This document shows, one piece after another, positions 25,141 to 35,730 of a DNA stretch of 64,000 nt. The stretch is from contig JAFBJZ010000857.1 of the NCBI GenBank assembly GCA_016785225.1, forward strand, positions 496,001-560,000, written 5' to 3'. Every line of letters begins with the position of its first letter. Position 1 is the first letter of the stretch. This stretch comes from Psettodes erumei. Taxonomy: Eukaryota > Chordata > Actinopteri > Pleuronectiformes > Psettodidae. The translations under genes and the position numbers were made by a program. Below the pieces are notes generated by a model, which saw only the letters and a list, made by a program, of their open reading frames with translations, ran no database searches and was not told where the DNA came from.

Positions 25141-26446
25141 GCTCCGTTCATTAGGCCTGTCTACCTGTGGTTCACAGCAGTGCAGACATTCTCTGTGGGT
25201 TAGGATCTATTTGTAGCTCAGTGGAGGCGGTCTCCACAGGCTAATTACTCCATTTAGTGTTAAAGGTGTGCTGCCGTTCAGGTACAGCCAAGGAGGAGAA
25301 ATTATGTCAACAAAAACAGGGGCCATGCTGGCTACAGATAGCACAAGTTAAAAAACAATAATAGCTTTTAAATTTATCCCATGTCGACATTCAAGGAAGA
25401 CACCTTTGGGAAATTATCAAGCAAGCGTGAAAAAAATAACCTTGAACTAAAAAAATCTACGATGTTTATGTAATTGGAAGATGAATATACCATGCGGCTG
25501 AAATTGGAAATAAGTTACCATTTTTGCCTGCCCTTTGATCATCAAAATCTGTTCTCCACAGGCACTTCCATCGAAGATTTTTTTTTTTCACAGCTCAACA
25601 AAGAGTCTAATATCTGCAAAAAGAAGAAAATGATTTGGCTGAACCAGCAAGTTCAAGCTGATAACAGCACTTCACTTCACTGAGCGGTCAGAGGTGAAAA
25701 AGACAAGAGTGAGTGACAGGACCAGTGAGGCTGCTGGGTGTCAGATACGTGGCTGAATTTTCTCTTGATGGTGCTGTTTTTCAGAATTAGTGTTGAAACT
25801 GAAACAGGACAGTGTGGAAAGCCAGTAACCTCTGTCAGCATGACTGGAGTGGTGGCAGGGAACTGTGGCAGCATGAATGTGGCAAAACATGGAGCCAATG
25901 TGTAATGACAGGTAATGACAGTGCACCTGGGTGCCACATTAAAAAAAGAAACATGCTATTTGTGTCATACGCTTTCTTCAGCCATGCAGTCAAACCAGAA
26001 GTCACACATATACAAATATACTAACTCTTTCCAATTATCTCAGTCTGCCTAATATCCATGTTGGGTAGTTATCTAGAAACCATACAGAAAAACATTTCCC
26101 TGTAGATTAACCCAGGTTACTGACTTACAAAGAAAGCATACATCCTACTGCAACTAGACTAGTTTAACAGAGCGGATTTGCAAAAATATGCTGTATATAT
26201 ATATTAAACACTATTAAGGTAAGGGGGTCGTCCACAATAACCAACCATCCCCTTTAAAACAGTGCAAGTTCTGTTCAGACACAAAACAGCAGAGCAGATA
26301 CAGCAGTAGTTACAGTTTGCAAACTCGGCCCTTGATCCCCCAGCTGAAAATAAACGTGATCCATCATAGACACTGGTATTAAATGGGCCTGCTGGGGTTA
26401 ATCGAATGTACTAAATAAAAAGATGCTCACCCATTTTGCCCTACCA
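25138..26446. other. Anonymous non-coding DNA
   Basis: No gene supported. A small tandem duplication of 'taatgacagg' is seen near 25906-25923. The 86-codon and 61-codon minus-strand frames at 25677-25937 overlap in different registers and show no domain. Confidence 0.45.
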
Positions 26447-26475
26447 ACACACACACACACACACACACACACATT
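26447..26475. repeat. (AC)14 microsatellite
   Basis: About fourteen AC units. Confidence 0.95.
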
Positions 26476-29400
26476 TCAACAAAGCCGTAAATAAAGCACA
26501 GCAATCTTGGCTGTAGCTCCTCCACATCCTTTCAGGTTCACCGGTCTCACCTCAGCCATTTCAAGCTGCAGGAGGGAGGGCACAGCCTCAGCGTGATTTG
26601 AAGTATTATTTACGTGCTCCTTTTATGCCCAATGATAAACTCCATCTGTCTGAATGAGGGACATGGGACATGGACAGATGGAAAAGAAATGATAGCAGAA
26701 AGAAAACAGCCCTTTTCCTGCATTATCTGAATGATCACCTACAGATTCACTTATGTTCAAATGAGGGTGTGTGTGTCTATCTACTTCTAACGTGCCTGCC
26801 AATTCAGTCAAAGCCAAACCTTTATAAGGTAACAAATACTTGAAAAGATTCAACAAGCTTTGTAATCAAACTTTAATTTGGCTTCCATGTCAGCTCAGAA
26901 TGTAATCATCGCAGCCCATTTCTGTCGAGTCAGTGATAGATATACATAAATGCATGAATGTATTTTTTTTTAATCTAAAGCTAAGGCCTCTATTTACTGG
27001 AACACATTATGCAAATGGAAATGCAAATGGTCATTAAAAACAGCCAAGCGAGCCTGTGCTCGCTGCTGTGCCACATTGTGCCAATGGCACTTTCATGTGT
27101 AATCAAAGACGAAAAGCCAAGTTACTATCAGTGATATCAAAGGCCTCTTCTGAAACACAATATAATCTTGTATCTATCCCAATTATGGGACTCTTTTTCC
27201 ATACGAAAAAAACAAGTGGGAGCTCGCTTCAAAGAGAAAAAGAAATGGTAGTGGCTATTAGTGGGAGTGTGTGACACAGAGAAACATCAGCAAACCAACA
27301 CATACATACAGAAAATAACACGTATACACAGAGGTCTACGACTACAAGCATTGGATTATTTATCTACTTCAAAAGCTTGCTCAGTGGCACTCTGGGATGA
27401 AGATGACAGAAAAGAGAAAATGATGCCCCTGAATGCCATATGTACACACTGACATATGTTTTACTAATGCCTCTTAAATAATTATAAAACTATAAATCCC
27501 CCTTATATCTTTCTGCATATTTGTTTTGTTCCTGAATCTAGAGGGAGGCAGTAGTAAGACTAGTAAATGGATGATTCAGTAACAATGCCAAAATGAAAGA
27601 AACCAAAGTCTTTGTCTGAGCTATTCCTAGAGCACTGCAGTACATCAGAAAGAAATCAAAAACATTAAGAAACAAAAAGAGCGCAGGTACTATTTTACAC
27701 AGCAAGTGGCATGTATTTCACGATTAATGTTCTATGCTTTAGATTCTAAAGTTTAAAATGTGTCAGGGTCAGGTTGATAAAAATGTTAAACCCTGCTCAA
27801 ACTATTGTTATGGACCCTGTTCTGATCAAGAAGACAAGAGTCAGGATAGAAAATGAAAATCCCATGGGAAACACGACAGGACACATTTACTGTTGTTTGC
27901 AAAAGATATATGATCACTAAGACTGTGCTGTACCTTTTCTGTTTTAAGTGTGTGTGCATACATACAGCTTCATACAGCTGCACCTGGGATATTTTTAGTT
28001 TCACTCAGATTGTCATGTCCTTTTCATTTAAACATTACCAATGCACAGTTTGGTTTTGCTAAGGTAGGAAATGAATGCCCTTCTTGTTGATGCATTTTGG
28101 ATGTGGATGAGCGGGTGAGAAAAAAAAATCCTGGCGCAGTGCCTGAAAGGAAGGCATGACAGAGAAAGTTTGAGAACCACTTGGCCAGTCAATCTGGGTA
28201 GAAGTCACAGCCAGTGGGATTTATACACTCAACAGGGTAAACTAGATGAGATTCACCTCCTTTTTTTTTTCCAGATTTGTTGCATTTGTTGGTTTCCAAT
28301 CACTCCAATGGTCCTTGCCTCCGCCGTCTCCCTCTGCTGGCCTAAGGAGACTGGGTGACGACCGTCACATGTCTTTGAAAACACACAGAGCCACCTGCCT
28401 ATCTTCCAACAGCCGCCTGCGTCACTCTGGTAGTTAAAGGTTTAGGACAAAATGTCAGCTGGCAAATATGAACTGGCTGAAGTGTCTGCGTTGCTGGGTG
28501 ATGAGTGTTTGGCCTCTAAATTCTAGAGAAAACTTTTATGGAATGCCATATAAGATGTTTGCTCTTTACCTGCTACCAGGCTTCCTCTTTCTGACTCAGT
28601 TGGGATTTTCTGTCTCCAGTAAGATAACAGTGAGCAGTAGAGCCAAACTCTGGGACTGAAACAAGTCACAAACATAACAGCCATGGCTTTCTACAGACTG
28701 TACTATGTATTTTCTGCACAGACTTGCTATATGTAAGCTTTGGTTTTGATGCGACTCCAGACTTGAGGGCCTTGGCAGTCATTGCAGGGACATCAGAACC
28801 GTATGGTGATGGCAGCCTGCAGTGGAAATCTGAGTTTTTCTGTATCTACTGTATAACTGGCAGCTCTGTGGCATCACAAACAGCCCCACAGAGAAGCACA
28901 GGAGGGAGTAAAACCTCACCAGTGGCACTCTGCTGCATGGAGTCTAAACTCAGCCTAGGTGGGGGAGGTGTGTCACCCTGGCTTCCTACTTCTTCCCTGA
29001 GATGATATGTATCAGTGAGGCATACAGTCTTGTTCGGCTTGGCTGTGGTTTTCCTCAATAAACTTTGTTCAGTGAATAACAGATCTTGTTTGACACCTAT
29101 GCTACTTCCGCTGAGCCAGGGTTGTAACATTATCAATGTTGCACTGAAATTTCGGATTAATTTGATCATTGTGTCAAGAATTTATGTGGAATGTCCATCT
29201 GGAAGCACAAACTATCACGTAAGTTAAACTTTAAATTTGGACTGATCAGAATGACCTCACTCTGAAGTAAAAAAACAACTGAAAATGTGTGCAAGTGAGG
29301 TGTCCACTAAAAGCGGTTGAGCGCTGTTTTTTCTGGTCTTGTCTTTCGCTGATCTGAGGCGAGTTCTGCCAGAAAGATGAGGCTCTGTTCACTTTTTTCT

Positions 29401-29711
29401 GTGTATTGTCAGTTTTTCCTGATGTTGGTGCAGCTAAAGTATCTACAGCTCCATGAAAACCCAGGAAACCACTTTTATGGCTGACATAATGCTTGCAGAT
29501 GAACATTTATAGTTTACATCACAGCACAGAGCCCCTGGCCTCATGATCACTACCTTCTTTATCTGCTACAAGGCAGTGGCTGCAATGCACCCCTATGGAT
29601 TGATCCTTTCAATCTCCAGACTGTTTTCCTATCATCTCTTTCCCTTTTTTGTAATTTACCTGGTGCTGTGCATTATGGTCACAGTTTGAACAGTGTGTGT
29701 AGGGATCAGAG

Positions 29712-29712
<1 letters not shown>
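26476..29712. other. Anonymous non-coding DNA
   Basis: About 3.2 kb without an exon or repeat that I can support. A polypyrimidine run followed by cag at about 28257-28275 looks like a splice acceptor, but the frames after it show no coding signal or partner donor. The patch 28720-29170 has overlapping frames on both strands. Confidence 0.45.

Positions 29713-29753
<41 letters not shown>
29713..29753. repeat. (TG)20 microsatellite
   Basis: Twenty uninterrupted TG units, one of the longer arrays in the window and likely to vary between individuals. Confidence 0.97.
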
Positions 29754-29755
<2 letters not shown>

Positions 29756-31603
29756 GAAAAAAGTGTTGCCCATCATAATGAGACAGATCATATAAGCAAA
29801 ACATGAACTCAGACATTTCATGAAAACTGAGTAAAACAAGCTAGACTTGGATTTGGGGGTTTCTGAGGCCTGCATATGTTGCTTACTTTGTCCATTTGGA
29901 TGTCCTCTGATTATTTTTTTCTGACTGTTTGACCAGCAGTCTACCACTCAGATATATTCAGTTCACATTAATGTAACCTTGAGAGAAACTGGAGATCCTC
30001 AAAGCTCACATTAACTGTTTGGCATTTATGTTTGATAAATGATCTTATAATCCATCCTGATATTCAGTTCCTCAAAATTATTCTCGATTCATTGTTTGTC
30101 TGACTTTTGGTCTGTGTCATTGGATAACAGAGAAAGTACAACAACTGGGATGAAAACTTGAGCTTTCAAACAAGTGGAAACCCTGATCGTAGGAAAATTT
30201 AGAAAAAAATGCAAGACATGATGAGCTTCTGCTGAGCTATCAGCCACATTTCCGCAGCACTGCACCTTTTCAAACCACTGATTTCCATAATGGCCCCATG
30301 GCTCCCCAGTATTGATTACCGCTTCCAGCAAACCTTCTACCACCACCAGCACCAAAACTCAATTTCAGTAGACTGAGCCAACTGGCGGACATTATGCATA
30401 TGAAACATAAGGAAGAGCTGGGAGTGAGCAGGACAGACAGTGAGAGACAAATGAGACTATTGAGAGGAGAGGAAGAGAAGCAGCTGCCCAGCTGAGAGTA
30501 ATGAAGGAGAATAAGTCAACTCTGATTGGACTTGAGTGGGAAGGGTGTGTTACTGTATGTGTGAGCAAGGCCAGTCTGCCCCTATTGATTTCACTGTGCA
30601 CTTCTACAGCCATGAAATCCTTACTGAAACTATGGTGAAGCTCAGTTTTTTCACATTTGAACTGTGGTAGCTGATAATGTGAGGCTGTGATGGGCTGGTG
30701 GCTAAAACACACTAAGTATTTGTATTTGATTTATGGCTGAGGGGGCCAGGTCAAGTCTGTGTTCTGCAAAGCTTTATTAGCAAGTGGGAATAGCAGGCAA
30801 TGGCCTGGAGTCTCTGATAGTCTTTGACCCATACACTGCATGTCCTTTAGTTTGTGCTAAAATTTCTACATATTTTGACATATATTTGTTGAAGGTTTAC
30901 TTTATTTTAAAGGTTCATATATTATGTAAAATGGTGTTCTATGACCTACAGTACATTTGTATGGAAGTAATTTGGTTCTAAAATTAAATAGTAAAAGGAA
31001 AATAAAACATTCACTTGGCACACTTCCAATTAATCAATTCAGATTCCAGCAATGTTCTACTGTATCCTATATTTGAGTCAGTTCACTATAAGTCGGCTAA
31101 ACATGCAGAAATGGAAAACTGGGGCAAAAGAGTACCATTCAATATATGGGAAAAATCCAGTAATAAATAAATAAACACTAAATGTTTTTATAGGGTAAGA
31201 TATTTCCTACTATTTAATTAATTTATCAAGTTATTTCAGGAAACTACCACCACCAAAGAAAGTGTTACCAGAATAGGCACCACTAAAGCAAAGTACTAAG
31301 GGAAATTATATAGAAGTGTCTGGTTGTATATTCCTAAATAAATTTGTGTCAGCGAAATTACCACAATTAATATCCGTAGCTAGGTTTAGCAATGGGGGCA
31401 GCGGAATAATCTGGTCATGGTCTCTTGACAAATACGAGTGAACAACAAATCCATATGGTACCTCATGGTCCCCTAACTACAACCTACAACTTTAACTACT
31501 ACCTGCATGAGAAGAAAGACATCTTGCAAACATTAAGAAATAAGAGCATAATGTGGGAAGAGGTGAAAAAAACTTGATTGTATCAGCAAACCTACAGATA
31601 CTT
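29754..31603. other. Anonymous non-coding DNA
   Basis: No gene recognised. The minus-strand frames at 30089-30355 and 30392-30712 lack domains and splice support. The latter part, 30720-31600, is AT-rich. Confidence 0.45.
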
Positions 31604-31800
31604 ACACTACATGGACATTCTAGCTATACATGATGTTTGTAATGTGTTAATTCAAAGCCATAATGATGCGCTGCTATAAAGGCCTCAATTCTTCTCTGAA
31701 GACTTTCCACAAGATTTTGGAGTGTGATTGCAGGGATTTGCATCCAGCCATAATCATCATGAAGAGATGGTATTTGGCAGAATGTGTTGCTTGTTTGTGT
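31604..31800 (-). mobile_element. Tc1-like transposon 3'-end relic
   Basis: The edge acactacatggacattc (31604-31620) resembles the terminal repeat 'acactatatggacaaaagt' of a fish Tc1-like family. To its right, the minus strand at about 31660-31750 reads I-P-A-I-T-L-Q-N-L-V-E-S-L-Q-R-R-I-E-A-F, the C-terminal signature of that family (canonical I-P-x-x-T-L-Q-N-L-V-E-S-L-P-R-R). The rest of the gene is missing. The relic is bounded on the right by a (AC)n array. The long 211-codon minus-strand frame here is a chimera of this tail, the microsatellite and unrelated DNA. Confidence 0.8.
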
Positions 31801-31835
31801 TCTGCATTGACTTTGGATGAATCCAAAGTTGTTAC

Positions 31836-31836
<1 letters not shown>

Positions 31837-31879
<43 letters not shown>
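31837..31879. repeat. (AC)21 microsatellite
   Basis: About twenty-one AC units between a Tc1 relic and a gypsy-derived scrap. Confidence 0.97.
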
Positions 31880-31880
<1 letters not shown>

Positions 31881-31912
31881 CAGACATAAACAGCCACACC
31901 TCCTCCTCCAAA
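31880..31912 (-). mobile_element. 33-nt scrap of Ty3/gypsy integrase
   Basis: This short piece matches 35450-35485 apart from one base change and a 3-base length difference. On the minus strand both read E-x-E-V-W-L-F-M-S-A, with E-E-E here and E-A-E there. The longer copy at 35.4 kb is recognisable as gypsy integrase, so this one is probably a fragment of the same lineage or a local copy. It directly abuts the microsatellite, which may have grown from its edge. Confidence 0.5.
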
Positions 31913-33352
31913 CAGACACTCGGTACATTTGCATTTGACCCGACTGAAACTGTGCTCGTATCGCTCTCCGTCTGGCATTGCGAAATGAGTTCAGCAGTGT
32001 GAAAGATCTTCTTTGATCCCTCATGGGGAAGAGGAGGGCAGAAGAGGGAGCAGTGAGGAGGACACAGGACAAGGGGGAGAGAGGGAGTGCAGAAGTCAGC
32101 AGAGAAGAACAGATGGCAAAAAAGATGGAGTAAAAAGAAGAGGAAAGTGGGGAGACAGAGCTGTAGCCTTTGACACTTCCGAGTACCAACTGGATTTGGA
32201 AGAAACAAAAAAAAGGGCATTACAACTTTGGATTTAGTGATGCACTTGTGCTGAGCCATACTGTACCAACTTTCAAGTTGGTTTTACATGCATGTTTGAA
32301 TATTACTTAAATTCAAAGACAGTAATCAATTATATATTCTATCAATTTTCAGACCTAGCAAAAGGACTCCATGTTTTGAAAGGCTGTAAAACAGCATTTA
32401 GACCAGAGATGGGCAGAGGCGCAGCCGTGTGTCATACCAGCTGATTTCACTGATTACTTTCCAACTAGAGAGAAGGGAAAAGCAATCATCATACAGTAAT
32501 GCATTCGCTTGAAAAGAAAATCTGCAGAGTAAAAGGGCTCAACACTGATTCACACAGTCATCCGTTTTCTCTTCTGATTTGTACTGTGAAAAAACAAACC
32601 AATGAACACATACAAGCACATGTACATGTACATGTAAAAAAACAGTGCAGTATAGTCAGACCAGTTAACTGGCTAACAGAAGATGACATGATCGACTGTT
32701 GAATCATTCTGCAATAGACAGAATCTGCTTTCAAGACAGAGTTTGGAAAACTCACTTCCTATCCGTGTGTGTAAATAAAGAATAAATCTCTGTCTACTAA
32801 GTCTTGTGTGACCTGTCCAAGTTTGTTCTTCAGAGCCACTGTCACTGATCTTATTACTTATCTACTTATCTTATTACCAACCGTGGAACAACAGTGGTTT
32901 TCACCAACTGTAGTTGTAGATGTTTTCTGCCTGTCAACCGCAGTGGGCAGGAGGCTAAGAAAGATGTCACACTTTAAAACAAGCTGCACAAAGGTGAGCA
33001 TTATGCTTTATGGAGTTTCATGTCAGTATGTTGTTGTCCTACCAAAGGAAAGACTTCAAGTTTGCAAATGCAAAAAGAGCAGTGTGCAACCCCCACCCTA
33101 AACTTTTCGGTGGGATGTATTTTAGGCCGTGTCCACTGCAGTAGATCAGACATTACCAAAGTGTGACAGAAGTTAAAAATGAAAAACCATAACAATTCTT
33201 AAATAAATTTTAAAAAATAAATAAAAAAATAAATAAATTGAAAATCACATGCCTTATCTGTGCTGCTTTGTCATGCATTTCTTGACATTACTCACGCCCC
33301 CCTTATGTTTGATATTCTACGACACTGACATTATTCAACGATGCATATTTAA
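31913..33352. other. Anonymous non-coding DNA with a purine-rich tract
   Basis: From about 32010 to 32160 the plus strand is purine-rich (GGAG and AGAG words). An alternating tgtaca patch lies near 32618-32634. AT-rich simple sequence (AAAT words) occupies about 33198-33240. No gene supported. Confidence 0.5.
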
Positions 33353-33374
33353 TACACACACACACACACACACA
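33353..33374. repeat. (AC)11 microsatellite
   Basis: About eleven AC units. Confidence 0.95.
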
Positions 33375-33714
33375 GTATAGGCTGCATTTAGAGGCAGAAA
33401 ATGTTAGTACACACTGCTTGTCAACTCATCCATACTATGTGAGTTACTCCATGTTGTCCTTAGCGTCTGATGTGGGATGTGTAATGTCTTCAACTTCGAT
33501 CAAACCCCAGCAGCACAACTCAGACAACAACCTCTCAAAGACAGTCTTATGTAACCCTTTCTATTTTGTCACTCGCCTAATGTACATCTTTTTTGTGTAT
33601 GTCTCTGTGGTCATTTACAAAACTGACAGCACAAATAAATGTGTAACTGCATTAATGGTTTAATGATCTGTATTATCTGAAAACAGTCAGTCAATAAAAT
33701 GTTACAGTAAAAAG

Positions 33715-33715
<1 letters not shown>
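33375..33715. other. Anonymous non-coding DNA
   Basis: An 81-codon plus-strand frame spans most of it, with no domain recognised. Confidence 0.4.

Positions 33716-33751
<36 letters not shown>
33716..33751. repeat. (TG)18 microsatellite
   Basis: Eighteen TG units. Confidence 0.97.
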
Positions 33752-33753
<2 letters not shown>

Positions 33754-35249
33754 CACATATTTTAATTTTTCTTAAATGATATTAAACATTTCTTTTCTGT
33801 CTGCTTATATCCTGACACAAGGCAGCCAGGAGGCCAGCAATGGAAATGATTTTTTAAAAAATGCAATTAGTGTTAAAAGGTCAAAAAGTTACATTTCACA
33901 GGGTCTAAAATTCTGGACTGATTCTGACACATGAAAACCTACCTGAGCCTTGCATAACATGCATGAATGTCTTTTCAGTATAGGATACCTGATGTAAAAG
34001 TAACTTGAGTACACTCAAACCTAGTCTAAACAGGTCAGACAGATCGTTAGGCTTGGTCCAAAACTGTCAGTCGAAAACAAAACCAAACTGAGAGACCATA
34101 GATGGTAGCAGCAAAATGCACCACCAGTCAAGCAGCACCTGTCATCACAAAACAATTCATGTAATTTATTTTCCCTTGAACTTAACAATCCATTCAGGTA
34201 TTAAGATGACGTAATCAGCATTGTTACAGCAGCAGCTTAACATGGGTACTAATACTTGCATCATCAGTGTGTTCACATGAAGTGTACTACTGCTGAGCCA
34301 TGTGGAGAAAAAACAAGTTGCATGTGTCTTAATGAAAAGCTGCACATATTACTGTACCCTGGTGTTAGTGAAATGCCTGCAGCAGAAAGAAAAGTGTTGT
34401 GCTGTGGCTCCTTTGAACACTGCGGGGGTGCAGCTGGTCACTCGAGGAGTTGTACAGCACTGCCATGCAGGAGGTGGGAAACATTCTCCTGTAAGAGTCA
34501 AAACTTGGTCATCCTCCCTCTCTCTCCCACCACCCCCATTCTATCCAAAGGGCATCCCAGGGTAAAGCCTGCCCTCTTGACCAGTTTATTCAGTCTTTTC
34601 CTGACTGCTGCCCCCACCTGACCATTCCTGTCATAAAAGGTATTAAGGCGTGCCCCCTGCACAAAAAGTCCTGATTCTTCCTATCAGACATACAGTAGGC
34701 TCTTGACAAATAAACCAGTTTGCAACTCCATTAAACTGAATATAATTTGAACCTGGTCCGACACTGGCCACTGGTCAGAAAACACTTAATACCCAGCCTC
34801 TGTTTTCACTGCAATCTGTAAATGCCCTTTGAGTGAAAGTCAGACATGGTCCTGATGTTCACTGTCTGTGAGTATCTATGACAGCACTTGCTAGCCTAAT
34901 GATTTCACCATATGCAATTAAAGTCTGGGATGTTCAAGCATTTTTTTGCCTTGGCACACTGTGCCAAACTTACAAATATAACAAGTAGTATGTAACGAGT
35001 AGCTTGTTACATTTTGTTACTCGAGTTCTGAGTGTTTTTAAAACCACAAGAGTGCAGTAAACAGTAACGTGCTAGTTTTGAGTGGAAGTCCAATGCAGTA
35101 ATGTGCATCCTTAGCCTCCCAAAATATTTAGCTACAGCCCATCCCTCACAGGCACTAAAAATTGTGTAATACCAAAATTGCAGCAGTGAGTAGCAGGAGT
35201 AATGTCCACCTGCATAGAAGCAGGTCAGCACTGTGTCTACTGAATGTGA
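33752..35249. other. Anonymous non-coding DNA
   Basis: No gene supported. The 121-codon frame at 34256-34621 overlaps an 87-codon frame in another register, and neither has a recognisable domain. Confidence 0.45.
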
Positions 35250-35485
35250 CACATGGACAAATCGGGGGTGCCCCAACGCTCCCACACAGCGGAACGTCCT
35301 TCGTTGCTAGCCACGCGTGCTGCCCCACATGGTACACTGGAGCCAGAGTATGCCTACTGTCCACCAGTTCCTTCATCTGGGCAGCAGCTCTCAGCAGATC
35401 GGAGCTTGTAGTGTTCCAGGTTCATCTTCATCTCCAGATGAAGGCAACAGCAGACATGAACAGCCACACCTCCGCCTCCTCCAAA
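35250..35485 (-). mobile_element. Ty3/gypsy integrase C-terminal fragment (minus copy)
   Basis: Read on the minus strand from 35485 downward, the sequence follows the C-terminal part of the fish sushi/gypsy-type integrase. First comes an acidic E-E-A-E-V stretch, then S-A-V-A-F and a broken R-x-R-x-T-W (stops where C and R are expected). D-L-L-R-A-A-A-Q follows, then T-L-A-P-V-Y-H-V-G-Q-H-A-W-L-A-T-K-D-V-P (about 35345-35290), which is the family's P-A-P-x-Y-x-x-G-Q-x-V-W-L-S-T-x-D-L-P box. After a frameshift near 35270 an L-A-P-R-F-V-like word follows. Stops and shifts make it inactive. It lies head to head with the plus copy at 35486-35645. Confidence 0.8.
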
Positions 35486-35645
35486 TTATCCCCCTTTGAG
35501 TGCTGCTTGTGGTACAAGCCTCCTCTGTTGCCTAGTCAGGAGGAGGAGGCGGGGGTTCCGTCTGCTGTTGCCTTCAACCGGAGATGCAGACGCGTGTGGC
35601 TTGCAATGAAGGACATTCATCTCTGTATTTGGAAATGTTTGCTGT
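35486..35645 (+). mobile_element. Ty3/gypsy integrase C-terminal fragment (plus copy)
   Basis: On the plus strand it reads L-S-P-F-E-C-C-L-W-Y-K-P-P-L-L-P-S-Q-E-E, then G-V-P-S-A-V-A-F-N-R-R-C-R-R. This is the segment that follows the integrase core in fish gypsy elements (canonical L-S-P-F-E-C-S-L-G-Y-Q-P-P-L-F-P-x-Q-E-E). It then jumps directly to V-W-L-A-M-K-D, so the region between R-R-C-R-R and the G-Q-x-V-W-L box (about 40 residues) is deleted. The minus copy next to it still has that part. The open frame around it (169 codons) mixes both copies and is not a gene. Confidence 0.85.
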
Positions 35646-35730
35646 GGATTTCAGACTTGACTCAAGTCTGAATAAAGGATACTGCTTTCTACGACACTGG
35701 CTTCAACTGGTTCCTGTACTGATCCTTACA
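35646..35730 (+). mobile_element. Possible 3' part of a gypsy LTR
   Basis: Directly after the integrase piece comes a perfect 10-bp hairpin (35651-35671, single-base loop) that runs into AATAAA at 35671-35676. A tail ending ctgatccttaca at 35730 follows, similar in form to the R-U5 end of fish gypsy LTRs, which often close with 'ccttaca' or 'cctgaca'. No second LTR or primer-binding site was found. The assignment rests on position and the polyadenylation signal. Confidence 0.35.

Noticed and set aside
28257..28280. Strong pyrimidine tract and cag as a splice acceptor
   Set aside because: The following frames lack coding character and no donor pairs with it.
31624..32259. 211-codon minus-strand open frame, the longest in the window
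   Set aside because: It joins the tail of a Tc1 transposase, the C-V translation of an (AC)n array and a purine-rich tract; these parts have different origins and do not form one gene.
35162..35671. 169-codon plus-strand frame as a host gene
   Set aside because: Its second half is gypsy integrase and its first half is the antisense of another integrase piece.
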